Part shown: positions 8,526 to 16,914 of the stretch, in pieces
Numbering within the stretch: the first letter of the stretch is position 1
How the letters are laid out: each line of letters starts with the position of its first letter
Program-made: the position numbers and the translations under genes
The notes under the pieces: generated by a model
Seen by the model: only the letters and a program-made list of their open reading frames with translations
Told to the model about the DNA's origin: nothing
The model's database searches: none
Origin: Bacteroidaceae bacterium
Lineage (GTDB): Bacteria; Bacteroidota; Bacteroidia; Bacteroidales; Bacteroidaceae
Direction of reading: 5' to 3'
DNA: 62,686 nucleotides
Assembly: GCA_900771425.1 (NCBI GenBank)
Contig: CAAGNV010000066.1
Coordinates: forward strand, 1-62,686

Positions 8526-11207
8526 TTAATACAAGAGACGTTTCTTGCCGTTGATGATGTAGATACCCTTCAAGGCTCCTTCCTTTATAAGGCTCTTGCC
8601 GTCGGTGATGCGTCGGCCCTGCAGGTCGTAGATGACATCGGACTTGACATTGTCGTTGACTTCGTCGATTGCTGTATTGAGCACGCAAGTGAACTTGATG
8701 TTGTCGATGCAGCAGTTACCTGAGTTGACAGTGATGCGGATGATGTGGTTGCCCTCCTTGAGTTTGCGGAGCAGATTGCCGTGGGATGTCTCGTATGCCT
8801 TTGTATTTGATATCTTAATCTTATTGGTGCTGCTGGTGAGTGCAGTGATTTTGCCGTCGTCAGCGAGTGCGATGGTGAGTTGTGGATTGCCTGATACTGC
8901 CTTGCCTACGATGTCGTATGTGTATGTGCCAGGATCTACGATGTTGACTGAGTATTCCATCCATTCGCCTGCAGCGGTGTTGCTGACTACGTAGCCGCCG
9001 TTGTCCTCGATGATGTCGAGGCCAGCGTTGTCGTTACGGTAGATGTTCTTGCCTTCGTCTTCATAGTCGGTGTCGTGGAACGTGAGTCCTTCGCCGCCGG
9101 CATCGAAGTTCTCGGCTTCGATAAGTCCTGGCAATGTCCATGCTGTACCGAGGTATGGTGAACGTGGTTCGGTGATGATGAGCGATGTAGAGTATGTGTC
9201 CGAACTGTTACCGTTGGTATCGACTGCTACAGCCTTGATGGTCACAAGACCAGTTGCGTTGGATGTATATGTAGCGGTGTAAGGACCAGCACCTGTTACT
9301 TCGAGCAACTCGTCGTCGGCAAAGATATCGACGTGGTCAACAGGAATGTCGGTCTTGTTGTTCACTGTAATGGTTGCTGTTTCGCCTATTGTGAGCATTG
9401 CAGGTTCTACTTTGATGCCAATCTTCAGGTCAGGGTTGAGGTGTAGGTTAGTAAATTCAATCCTGTCGATGTTACAGCTTGATCCGGTAATGGCAAGGCG
9501 TAATACATGCTTGCCTGCAGGGAGCTTGGCTACGCATTTGCCTTCGATGACGCTGTATTTGTCCCAACTGTTCTGTGTGATGCATGGTACGGTGACTGGT
9601 TCGATGAGTGTGGTAAGTACACCATTGTCAGCGAGTGAGAGACTGAAACCTGAATTGGTGGTGCCTGACGAAGCCCATGCCTTGTATCCGTAATAACCTT
9701 CTTCCTGTACATCGACTGTATATTCGAGCCATTCGCCTGAGTTGGTGTAGCCGATGGCATAGCCGCCGTTGCCTGAGACGATGTCAACGCCGCCTCCGTC
9801 GTTACGGAATGAAACGCCTTCGTTCTTGGTGTCGCTGTCGTGGAAGGTAAATCCTTCGCCGCCTCCGTCGAAGTTCTCTGCCTGCAGCACGCCTGGCAGG
9901 GTTGCTCCGCCTCGGAATATGGTACGCTGCTTGTGTACGGTGAATGCCGATGGGCGCTGGAAGGTAGTGCCGTCGGTAGCGGTGACGATTGCCTTGAGTG
10001 TGTAGTTGCCTGTCTTTGCAGGTACGTAAGGTACGGTGAATACGTCGTTGACTGCTTCGCTGCCGTCGAGGGTTGTATAGAGTGAACCGTTGACATAGAC
10101 CTTGATGTCCTGTATGGTCTTGGTCTTGAGCCGTGCGTTGATGACGATGTTGGCAGAGTCGCCGATGGATATTACTGTTGGAGCGGCTTTCATGTAGATT
10201 GATGCCTCCTTGATGTAACCCTTCTCAAATGGGCTCTTGGCATTCTTGGCAGCATCGCTCTTCATGTATTCGCGGAGCCAAGTCATGGCAGGACGGTCTT
10301 TGCCGTTGCGGATGATGCCCGAGTTGCCGTCGGTTGTCCATGTAGCACCGTAGATGAATCCCCAGAGCGTGATACCGGCGCAGTAGTCAGCTTCCCACAT
10401 TACAGGGATCTGCTCCTTGTAGCGTTGGAGCTGGAGCGCGTCGTCGGTGGTGCCGATGTCGTACTCTGTGCTGTACATAGGAATCTTCAGTGCATTCTGT
10501 ATTTCGGTCATGGCCGACTTGAAACTGCTGACGTTCATGTCGGTAAGGTCGTGCGACTGGCATCCGTAGGCATCGATAGGTGCACCGGCATTGATGAGTG
10601 TCTTCACGAGGTTGATGAACTCGGTGCGCTGCCACTGGAAGGTGTTGTAGTCGTTGTATATGAGGATGGCATCAGGCCAGCGTTCGTGTGCCATCTCGAA
10701 TGCCTTGATAATCCAGTCGTAGCCTGTCTGTCCGTCGCCGCCGAGTGCATCCTTGTAGCGTGCCGGCTGGTGACCTGGTACGGCTTCGTTTACTACGTCA
10801 ATCATCTTGAGGTCAGGGTAGTGTGCCTTGACTGCATCGAACCACTTCACGATTTCGGTGTACTGCTGTGCCGTGCTGAGGTTGTCGAGCCATGAAGGGT
10901 ACTGTGCTCCCCAGATGAGGCAGTGGAACTTGAATCCGAGATTCCACTTCTTGGCATAGTTATAGGCATTGTCTGCACCGCCGAAATTGAACTGTCCGCG
11001 GTTGCCCTCGATTGATGCCCACTTGGTCTCGTTCTCAGGTGTTACCTGATTCCACAGGTTACGATAGAGGAAACCGTCTGTGTCCATCTGATAGCGCGTA
11101 GTGATGTTGCCCAGGAACTTGTATGGGTTGTCAATCAACTGCGCATGGGCTGTGGTGGCAAACATTCCTGCTGCCATCATAAGTGCTAAGTGTAGTTTTT
11201 TGGTCAT
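8526..11207 (-). CDS. GH10 endo-1,4-beta-xylanase with two CBM6 modules
   Basis: 893 residues; signal peptide 1-22. The GH10 barrel spans about 25-320: HCLIWG at 95-100, acid/base Glu141 in VVNEAV, nucleophile Glu248 in STEYDIG, and ITLWGF at 279-284. An Ig-like linker domain (about 332-425) leads to a first CBM6 (about 435-588, LQAENFDGGGEG and SGEWLEYTVDV). A second Ig-like domain (about 595-680) and a second CBM6 (about 690-838, IEAENFDAGGEG and AGEWMEYSV) follow. A tail with a YIINGKKRLLY end closes the protein. It would cut the xylan backbone outside the cell, with the CBM6 modules binding xylan or cellulose. The nucleophile motif is EYD rather than the commoner ELD. It begins 43 nt after lpxH. 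Confidence 0.93.
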   Translation of the reverse strand: MTKKLHLALMMAAGMFATTAHAQLIDNPYKFLGNITTRYQMDTDGFLYRNLWNQVTPENETKWASIEGNRGQFNFGGADNAYNYAKKWNLGFKFHCLIWGAQYPSWLDNLSTAQQYTEIVKWFDAVKAHYPDLKMIDVVNEAVPGHQPARYKDALGGDGQTGYDWIIKAFEMAHERWPDAILIYNDYNTFQWQRTEFINLVKTLINAGAPIDAYGCQSHDLTDMNVSSFKSAMTEIQNALKIPMYSTEYDIGTTDDALQLQRYKEQIPVMWEADYCAGITLWGFIYGATWTTDGNSGIIRNGKDRPAMTWLREYMKSDAAKNAKSPFEKGYIKEASIYMKAAPTVISIGDSANIVINARLKTKTIQDIKVYVNGSLYTTLDGSEAVNDVFTVPYVPAKTGNYTLKAIVTATDGTTFQRPSAFTVHKQRTIFRGGATLPGVLQAENFDGGGEGFTFHDSDTKNEGVSFRNDGGGVDIVSGNGGYAIGYTNSGEWLEYTVDVQEEGYYGYKAWASSGTTNSGFSLSLADNGVLTTLIEPVTVPCITQNSWDKYSVIEGKCVAKLPAGKHVLRLAITGSSCNIDRIEFTNLHLNPDLKIGIKVEPAMLTIGETATITVNNKTDIPVDHVDIFADDELLEVTGAGPYTATYTSNATGLVTIKAVAVDTNGNSSDTYSTSLIITEPRSPYLGTAWTLPGLIEAENFDAGGEGLTFHDTDYEDEGKNIYRNDNAGLDIIEDNGGYVVSNTAAGEWMEYSVNIVDPGTYTYDIVGKAVSGNPQLTIALADDGKITALTSSTNKIKISNTKAYETSHGNLLRKLKEGNHIIRITVNSGNCCIDNIKFTCVLNTAIDEVNDNVKSDVIYDLQGRRITDGKSLIKEGALKGIYIINGKKRLLY

Positions 11208-11250
11208 AAGTAAGATATTTGTTGTTGGTTAATGTTGTCGTGGGTACTGT

Positions 11251-12015
11251 CTATACTTCTGTCTCGCCTTCGATGTAGTTACTCATTTGCAACGTGTTGC
11301 CGTCGAAGGTGGCGAAGGTGAACTTGGTGAACCACTCGCCGATGATCATCATGCGGCATTCGTGACTGAGCATCATGTCGAGTTCTATGTGCCGGTGGCC
11401 GAAGATGAAGTAATTAACTCCGGGATGGGCGGCAAGATACTGTTTGGCAAATACTACGAGTCGTTCGTCGTGTTCGCCGAGGAATTTCGGCTCGCCTTCG
11501 ATGTCGTGTTTCTCGTGATTACGCTTAGCCCAGTTGAGCCCGAAGTTGATGAAAGGGTGAGGGTGAATCTTCTTTGCCAGCTTGCGACATGTCTTCGACT
11601 CGAATATCCTGAGCATAAGGCGCTCTTTCCAATCGTCGGGCGCTACGTCCTGGTCGTGTCCGTGGGCGAGGTAGAACTCCTTGCCGTGAATCTCGACGAG
11701 GCATGGTTCGTGGTGAATTATTACTCCGCACTCGCGGCTGAGATAGTCGTTCATCCACATGTCGTGGTTGCCTACGAAGAAATGTACGTCGATGCCACGG
11801 TCGGTCAGTTCGCTTATCTTGCCGAGCAGACGGGTGAAGCCTCGTGGCACTACGTCGTCGTATTCAAACCAGAAGTCGAAGATGTCGCCGAGCATATACA
11901 CTGCTTCTGCCTTGTCCTTTATCTGGTCAAGGAATCGTACCAGCCGGCGTTCCTGTGTACGCTGGTGAGGTATTGCCCGTGAACCGAGATGTGCGTCTGA
12001 GATGAAGTATATCAT
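11251..12015 (-). CDS. lpxH: UDP-2,3-diacylglucosamine diphosphatase (LpxH-type)
   Basis: 254 residues, calcineurin-like metallophosphoesterase. Metal ligands are visible: SDAHLG (Asp7, His9), GDIFDFW (Asp44), GNHD (83-85), HGHD (His118/His120) and a C-terminal GHRH. Together with length and spacing this fits LpxH, which removes UMP from UDP-2,3-diacylglucosamine to give lipid X in lipid A synthesis at the inner membrane. It is the last gene of a minus-strand block GT2-radC-MIP18-lpxH. No signal peptide. Confidence 0.85.
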   Translation of the reverse strand: MIYFISDAHLGSRAIPHQRTQERRLVRFLDQIKDKAEAVYMLGDIFDFWFEYDDVVPRGFTRLLGKISELTDRGIDVHFFVGNHDMWMNDYLSRECGVIIHHEPCLVEIHGKEFYLAHGHDQDVAPDDWKERLMLRIFESKTCRKLAKKIHPHPFINFGLNWAKRNHEKHDIEGEPKFLGEHDERLVVFAKQYLAAHPGVNYFIFGHRHIELDMMLSHECRMMIIGEWFTKFTFATFDGNTLQMSNYIEGETEV

Positions 12016-12052
12016 ACGGATTGTCTTTAGGTTTGGTTCTCTAAATCCACTG

Positions 12053-12388
12053 TTACATGAATCCTAAGTCGAGTTTGGCTTCCTCGCTCATCATGTCTTT
12101 GTTCCATTCGGGTTCAAAGACGAGCTCGACGTTTACCTTGCTCACTCCCTGTATTGACTGTACCTTTTGCTGTATATCTTCGATGATGAAGTCGGCGGCA
12201 GGGCAGTTTGGTGCCGTGAGTGTCATGTCGATGTTGACGGTGAAGGTGCTTTCGCCTTCCTTGCTGCCGTCTTCCTGGACATCGATCTTGTATATGAGTC
12301 CGAGGTCGTACACGTTGACTGGTATTTCCGGGTCGAACACCGTGCGCAACATATCTACGACTCTAACCTCTATGTCAAATTTTTCCAT
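12053..12388 (-). CDS. MIP18/DUF59 family iron-sulfur assembly factor
   Basis: 111 residues from the ATG at 12388. That start (MEKFDIEV) is preferred over an upstream ATG because it limits overlap with radC to 14 nt and matches the family's N-terminus. The DUF59 core is clear: VFDPEIPVNVYDLGLIYKI, then DMTLTAPNCPAADFI with the conserved Cys, and VELVFEPEWNKDMMSEEAK. Proteins of this SufT/MIP18 group help insert Fe-S clusters into target proteins in the cytoplasm. Translational coupling with radC is likely. Confidence 0.85.
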   Translation of the reverse strand: MEKFDIEVRVVDMLRTVFDPEIPVNVYDLGLIYKIDVQEDGSKEGESTFTVNIDMTLTAPNCPAADFIIEDIQQKVQSIQGVSKVNVELVFEPEWNKDMMSEEAKLDLGFM

Positions 12389-13100
12389 CTTCTGCAAAAC
12401 TATAATATGTGCCATCGGTGATGATGACGTGGTCTAAGAGTTTTATGTTTATTTGGTTTAGTGCTGTGTGCAGCCGGTCTGTCAGCATTTGGTCGTCACG
12501 TGATGGGCGAAGCTGTCCCGAAGGGTGGTTGTGGCAGACGATGATGCATGTGGCATCGGCTATCAGTGCCTCCTTCAGTACCATGCGGACATCGACGGCT
12601 GTGGCGGTGAGTCCGCCCGAACTGATTCTGGTGCGCTTGATGATTCTCGACGAGTTGTTGAGCAGTATTGCCCAGAATTCTTCGTGTGGCAGGTCTTGCA
12701 TCAGTGGGCGCATGTATTCATATACCTGACTTGCATTGGTCATCAGTGGGCTGTCGTCGCTACGCTCCATTGTCCTGCGCCGTCCTATTTCTGCCGCTGC
12801 CTTGATGGTGATTGCTTTTGCCTCGCCGATTCCGTTGAATGCCATCAGTTCTTTGATTGACATCTTGCTCAGCCGTGCCAACTTGTCGTCGCATACGCGG
12901 AGTATGTCCTGCATCAGTTCTACGGCTGACTTCTTCCTCGTGCCTGAACCGATGAGTATGGCGAGCAGTTCGGCATTGGTCAGTGCCGCTTCGCCTCGGC
13001 TCATTAGTTTCTCACGTGGGCGGTCGTCTTCAGACCATTCCTTTATGGTGTAGCTGACGGGCTCGTTCTCGACCGTGTTATATCCCTTTTGCTTAGTCAT
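12375..13100 (-). CDS. radC: RadC-family JAB1/MPN metalloprotein
   Basis: 241 residues. It has an N-terminal helix-hairpin-helix region (NAELLAILIGSGT... FNGIGEAKAI) and a C-terminal JAMM motif HNHPSG (His190, His192) with Asp202 at the expected spacing. RadC proteins are widespread; the old DNA-repair role is disputed and the biochemical function is not settled. The stop lies inside the following MIP18 gene, and the start overlaps the end of the GT2 gene by 8 nt, so the three are translated as a tight unit. Confidence 0.9.
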   Translation of the reverse strand: MTKQKGYNTVENEPVSYTIKEWSEDDRPREKLMSRGEAALTNAELLAILIGSGTRKKSAVELMQDILRVCDDKLARLSKMSIKELMAFNGIGEAKAITIKAAAEIGRRRTMERSDDSPLMTNASQVYEYMRPLMQDLPHEEFWAILLNNSSRIIKRTRISSGGLTATAVDVRMVLKEALIADATCIIVCHNHPSGQLRPSRDDQMLTDRLHTALNQINIKLLDHVIITDGTYYSFAEDGKI

Positions 13101-14106
13101 AGAAGTTCTTTTCGTATGCGCTGAATTCGCCCTTGCCGAGTATGCAGCGTTGCCACCATGCCTTGATGAATCCGAATCCGTAGCCGAAGAGTTGTACGAA
13201 CGCTGCTTCGACCGATAGTATGCCTATGCTCATGCTCTTGTTCTTTATCGACGAGTCGATGAATATGAGCAGACAGTAGAGTTCGATTGGCGTCAGGGTA
13301 TAAATCCATATCCATGAACCCATGAACCGTGCTATGAGTGAAGCGGCGAGCAGCAGTATCACGCCGACTGTGAATACCATCGGCAGCAGGTGGACGAGTT
13401 TGAGACTGCCTGGGTGACGCTTGGTCAGGTTGATGCGGGCAATGCCTGAGTTGAATACCTGACGGAAGAACTTGTCCATGTCGGTACGGCGCTTGTGCCA
13501 TACCCATGCGTCAGGGAACAGACGGCATTTGTAGCCGCCTTCGAATATGCGCATGCTGAAGTCGATGTCTTCGCCGAACCGCATCTTGCTGAATCCTCCG
13601 AGTGCGTTATATACGTCGCGGCGCACGCCCATGTTGAACGAGCGTGGGTAGAACTTGTCCATCTTCTTCTTTCCGCCGCGTATCCCGCCTGTGGTGAAGA
13701 ACGACGTCATGCTGTAGCTGATGGCTTTCTGTACCTGTGTGAATGACTCGTGGGCACGGTCGGGACCTCCGAATGCGTCGCACGGATTTTGAGCAAGTTC
13801 GCTGTCGATGGCTTCAAGATAGTTGGGAGGCAGCACGCAGTCGCTGTCGAGTATCAGTACGTAATCGCCGGCAGCACGCTCGACACCGTAGTTGCGCGAT
13901 GGTCCTGGTCCTGAATTATCCTTCATGTAATAATGGAGGTCGAGGCTTTCGGTGTATTTCTGGCAGACTTCTTCGCATGTCTTTGCCGACCCGTCTTCCA
14001 CTACTACCACTTCGAAGTCGCCGACCGTCTGCTTTGTCAGGCTTTCGAGTAGTTCGTCCACTTCGTCGGGACGGTTGAATACGGGTATGATTACAGAGTA
14101 CTTCAT
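13093..14106 (-). CDS. Family 2 glycosyltransferase with C-terminal membrane segments
   Basis: 337 residues. The GT-A fold starts directly at SVIIPVFNRPDEV, with VVEDGS at 35-40, the metal-binding DSD at 87-89 and GFSKMRFGEDIDFSMRI as the acceptor-side ED motif. After about residue 235, two or three hydrophobic segments (LVHLLPMVFTVGVILLLAAS and following) anchor it to the inner membrane. The likely role is transfer of a sugar from a nucleotide donor to a membrane-linked glycan or lipid; donor and acceptor are unknown. It is the first gene of the radC-lpxH block. The -7 element at 14111-14118 ends only about 4 nt before the ATG. Confidence 0.82.
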   Translation of the reverse strand: MKYSVIIPVFNRPDEVDELLESLTKQTVGDFEVVVVEDGSAKTCEEVCQKYTESLDLHYYMKDNSGPGPSRNYGVERAAGDYVLILDSDCVLPPNYLEAIDSELAQNPCDAFGGPDRAHESFTQVQKAISYSMTSFFTTGGIRGGKKKMDKFYPRSFNMGVRRDVYNALGGFSKMRFGEDIDFSMRIFEGGYKCRLFPDAWVWHKRRTDMDKFFRQVFNSGIARINLTKRHPGSLKLVHLLPMVFTVGVILLLAASLIARFMGSWIWIYTLTPIELYCLLIFIDSSIKNKSMSIGILSVEAAFVQLFGYGFGFIKAWWQRCILGKGEFSAYEKNFYD

Positions 14107-14110
14107 GGTG

Positions 14111-14118
14111 CAAAGATA
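14111..14118 (-). promoter_or_regulatory. -7 element TATCTTTG
   Basis: A perfect match to the Bacteroidetes TAnnTTTG element, placed so close to the GT2 start codon that the transcript would be leaderless or nearly so. Confidence 0.55.
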
Positions 14119-14332
14119 AGAAATAATTACGAATTACGGAATACGAATCACGAAATACTAATTGCTTGATACCAAATTATTGTAATTATCTGCCTTTTAT
14201 TGCTGATTGATGGGGCAAATGGCCGTGGAATGCACGAATTGTTCAAATGCAAGTTGTGTATTCCCAGATGACTGATGCCAAAAGGCTGAATTGAAGGTAT
14301 AAAACACTTTTCTTCATTGAATGCTTCTTACT

Positions 14333-14408
14333 ACACCGACGGTGCAGTAATAAACACCGACGCTGTAGTTTACTGCGCCGTCGTGGTAGTAAACTGCACC
14401 GTCGGTGT
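14333..14408. repeat. Four alternating copies of a 16-bp ACACCGACGGTGCAGT unit
   Basis: The outer arms (14333-14348 and 14393-14408) are a perfect 16-bp inverted repeat. Between them lie two more degenerate copies in opposite orientations. The whole block can fold as one long nested hairpin or as two adjacent ones. It lies about 65 nt past the GH43-like stop on the minus strand, so it could also act in termination or mRNA stability. Confidence 0.7.
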
Positions 14409-14472
14409 GGTTGTTTTATATTTGGCTGCGTGACAGAATAGAAATGGCTGTCCGTCGTTTCACTGCCTCATG

Positions 14473-15924
14473 CTATAGTTGCCTACGATAGAGTTTCAGC
14501 AATCGGCTGACGGCATCGGGCGTGTCGTATGTGGTGCCGATGATGGCACGCAGTTGTTTCGCTTGTTGTGTCTTGCCCCTCGATTCAAGGTCTTTTGCCT
14601 TGAGCGTGAGGGCGCTCCATGCTTCGAGCAGGTCGTATTCGTCACGTGTTATAGTCATGAACGACCCATGCTGGGGATTGACGTCGCCGCCGATGACCAT
14701 GCCTTTGCTGATGTCTTCTTCTGTGGCATTGGCGGTGCATATCTTGTATGCCTTGCCTCCTGAATAGCGTATGTATGCCACCTTCCACGTGTTTTCGTTG
14801 ATGAGTCGGAATGCGCTTGGACCTTCGACTTGCTCACGCCCCTCGTTGGTGATGTGCAGTATGTCGCGCCACTGACCTGAAGGCAGACGGTCGAACACGG
14901 CTTCGTAGATGCCCCGGTCGATGCCTGCTGCACCTTCGCGCTTGTAGAAGATATGGTATTGGCGGTCGCAGTCGTTCCAGTCGATGTGGCAGTCAATCAT
15001 GGCGATGCCTCGGTCGTGGAAGAGTTGCGGCTTGGTCAGTGTGGTGAAGTCGGCATTGGCATACGAATAGTACATGCGGTCGTGGTCGTCGCCCTCGTTG
15101 GTGCTGAGCATGGAGTAGTAGATGAAGTAACCGCCCCGACCGCCGTCGTAGTCCTTGTCCCAGATGATTTGAGGTGCCCATACGCGGTTTACCTTCGTCC
15201 AATCCTTATACACGTCCTTGCTGTCGGGGTCGGAGAATATCTTGCTGCCTTGGCGGAAATCGAACGATACTGACGTCCAGTGAATGAGGTCGTTGGAACG
15301 CAGAAGGTCGATGCCGTGGTTGAACCAACTGCGTGACTTGCGGTTGCTCATGTCGGTAGTGACCATCAGGTAACCTCCGTCGTGACCTCGGCAGATGAAT
15401 GCGTCGCGTACGCCGCCCTCTATCTTTGCCACTTGCTCGGCATCGTAGATGGGTTGGTTGTCAAGCAGTGGATGGAATCGCTCGCCCCGATCCTCGCGTG
15501 TGCCGATGGCATAGAGCGTGTTCTCCGACGTGCCGGCCATGTGGCAGTAGAGGTAGCCGTACATCTCGTCGTCGGGTGCTACGGTCAGCGTGTATTCGAA
15601 TGTCTCGCGGCCGACTCGGGCAGTCAGCCTCCCGTCTTCCTGATATTTGCCCTTAGGTTGTCTCTTGACACGAATGACATTGCCGTCGAGCGACAGTCCG
15701 TTGAAACCGGTGCCTACGGGCTTGACCATACTCCATTCGATGCTCTTTCCGTCAATCTCTGTCGGCAGCGTCACGTCGTTTCGCAGGGCATTGAACTGAT
15801 AGTCGGTCATGCGCATTATCTTGCACTTGCGGCATGAAGGATCGTTGCAGTAGTTGATACTTTGGGCTCTGAGCGTGCTTGCTGACATAAGTAGCAGCAG
15901 GGTGGCGATTGTCTTATTATGCAT
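14473..15924 (-). CDS. Secreted GH43-like glycoside hydrolase
   Basis: 483 residues; signal peptide 1-20 (ending LRAQ). An N-terminal Ig-like region (about 35-120) precedes a five-bladed propeller. The presumed triad is Asp174 in GVRDAFIC, Asp311 in MIDCHIDWND and Glu367 in QVEGPSAF, matching the base/modulator/acid arrangement of GH43. Enzymes of this clan remove arabinofuranosyl or xylosyl units or cut arabinan. An N-terminal cluster of Cys residues (NYCNDPSCRKCK) right after the signal peptide is unusual. It follows the phytase-like gene after 21 nt, in one run with the GH9 cellulase, so it probably works on plant cell wall material. Exact specificity unknown. Confidence 0.75.
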   Translation of the reverse strand: MHNKTIATLLLLMSASTLRAQSINYCNDPSCRKCKIMRMTDYQFNALRNDVTLPTEIDGKSIEWSMVKPVGTGFNGLSLDGNVIRVKRQPKGKYQEDGRLTARVGRETFEYTLTVAPDDEMYGYLYCHMAGTSENTLYAIGTREDRGERFHPLLDNQPIYDAEQVAKIEGGVRDAFICRGHDGGYLMVTTDMSNRKSRSWFNHGIDLLRSNDLIHWTSVSFDFRQGSKIFSDPDSKDVYKDWTKVNRVWAPQIIWDKDYDGGRGGYFIYYSMLSTNEGDDHDRMYYSYANADFTTLTKPQLFHDRGIAMIDCHIDWNDCDRQYHIFYKREGAAGIDRGIYEAVFDRLPSGQWRDILHITNEGREQVEGPSAFRLINENTWKVAYIRYSGGKAYKICTANATEEDISKGMVIGGDVNPQHGSFMTITRDEYDLLEAWSALTLKAKDLESRGKTQQAKQLRAIIGTTYDTPDAVSRLLKLYRRQL

Positions 15925-15945
15925 GATTCTGTAATGATGGATGAG

Positions 15946-16914
15946 TTAATTATCGTGGTTAAGTTTGATTTTGTAGAGTTTCAGATAGTCGTGAAGCCTT
16001 GCTACCGAATTACCTGCTCCGCCTTGTGAGTCGTTGATTAGCACAATGGTAGGTGTACCGTCGGCGAGGGTAGGACCGAAGCAGATGCCCTCGTAGTTGG
16101 CGAGGTTTATCTGGGTGAGACGCAGGTGTGTCGTGAACTGGTCGAGCAGGCGTTTTGTGCCGTCGGCAGGAGTGAAGTGGTAAAGCTTGGTGGTACACCA
16201 TCCGCCGACTTTCTTCTTCGGCACGTACAGCTCGCGCTCCATGACGATTAGTGTGCCGTCGTCGAGGGCGAGAAGGTCAGGTATGCCATACGCATAGTAT
16301 GTTGACGGCGACGAAGTGGGCTTGAGGCATCGTGGCTCATCGCATTGGTATGTGTAACGGGCATCGGGGAGTAGGGTAGTACCGTCGAAACTCAACAGGG
16401 TGACGGTGCCGATTGGCTCTGACTTCAATCCCTGCTCGGTTGTTGTCCAAAAGTGGTTGGTGGCGGCATTGTATGTCAACGACTCAAACCCCGCATTCGG
16501 ACGTATCTCACTCTTGCTGAATTCCTTTGGTATGGTCAGTTCACGCCCGGTCGGTTGCCCTTCGGCTGTGTATTCGATGATGCGCTGGTCGGCTTCGCCT
16601 GCGATGAACAGGGTGGCTGTCGATGGGTTGTACGCAATGCCTTCGGCGTCGCGCTTTCCAATGCCTGCATTGACTGTCGAGTGTTGAATCTCCTTGAGGC
16701 TCGACGATATGGTAAGGAAGAACACGTCGTCCGATTTGTCGTGAACCACAGCATAGATTGTGTCGTTCATCTTTGCAATGCCCGAATACTGTCCGCTTGG
16801 CATTTCTGCCTTACGCAACTTCACATGCTTCATCGGCTCAAGTGAAAGTACCTGAGCATCTGCGCTTATGTGTATGATGAAGCACAGACATAGGAGGGTC
16901 AGAATCTGTCTCAT
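15946..16914 (-). CDS. Secreted phytase-esterase-like beta-propeller protein
   Basis: 322 residues from the ATG at 16914, which overlaps the GH9 stop by one base and gives a clean signal peptide (MRQILTLLCLCFIIHISADA). An upstream in-frame ATG at 16956 would add 14 residues before the signal and is less likely. Features of the 'esterase-like activity of phytase' family are present: SGIAKMNDTIYAVVHDKSDD, RDAEGIAYNP, AGFESLTYN, TLIVMEREL and NYEGICFGPTL...INDSQ. The family is a calcium-binding propeller-like phosphoesterase group, but most members are uncharacterised. In this operon it lies between cellulase and GH43 genes. Confidence 0.72.
   Translation of the reverse strand: MRQILTLLCLCFIIHISADAQVLSLEPMKHVKLRKAEMPSGQYSGIAKMNDTIYAVVHDKSDDVFFLTISSSLKEIQHSTVNAGIGKRDAEGIAYNPSTATLFIAGEADQRIIEYTAEGQPTGRELTIPKEFSKSEIRPNAGFESLTYNAATNHFWTTTEQGLKSEPIGTVTLLSFDGTTLLPDARYTYQCDEPRCLKPTSSPSTYYAYGIPDLLALDDGTLIVMERELYVPKKKVGGWCTTKLYHFTPADGTKRLLDQFTTHLRLTQINLANYEGICFGPTLADGTPTIVLINDSQGGAGNSVARLHDYLKLYKIKLNHDN

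Larger units (their letters stand above)
14107..14472. other. Gene-free spacer of 366 bp with a nested inverted repeat
   Basis: Holds the promoter of the GT2 gene, a GAATTACGAAATAC-type simple repeat (14128-14161) and the structured repeat at 14333-14408. No coding frame is convincing on either strand. Confidence 0.6.

Noticed and set aside
11287..11982. 231-codon open frame on the plus strand opposite lpxH
   Set aside because: Exactly antisense to a gene with full catalytic motifs; it has no domain, signal or promoter. A product of GC-biased codon usage.
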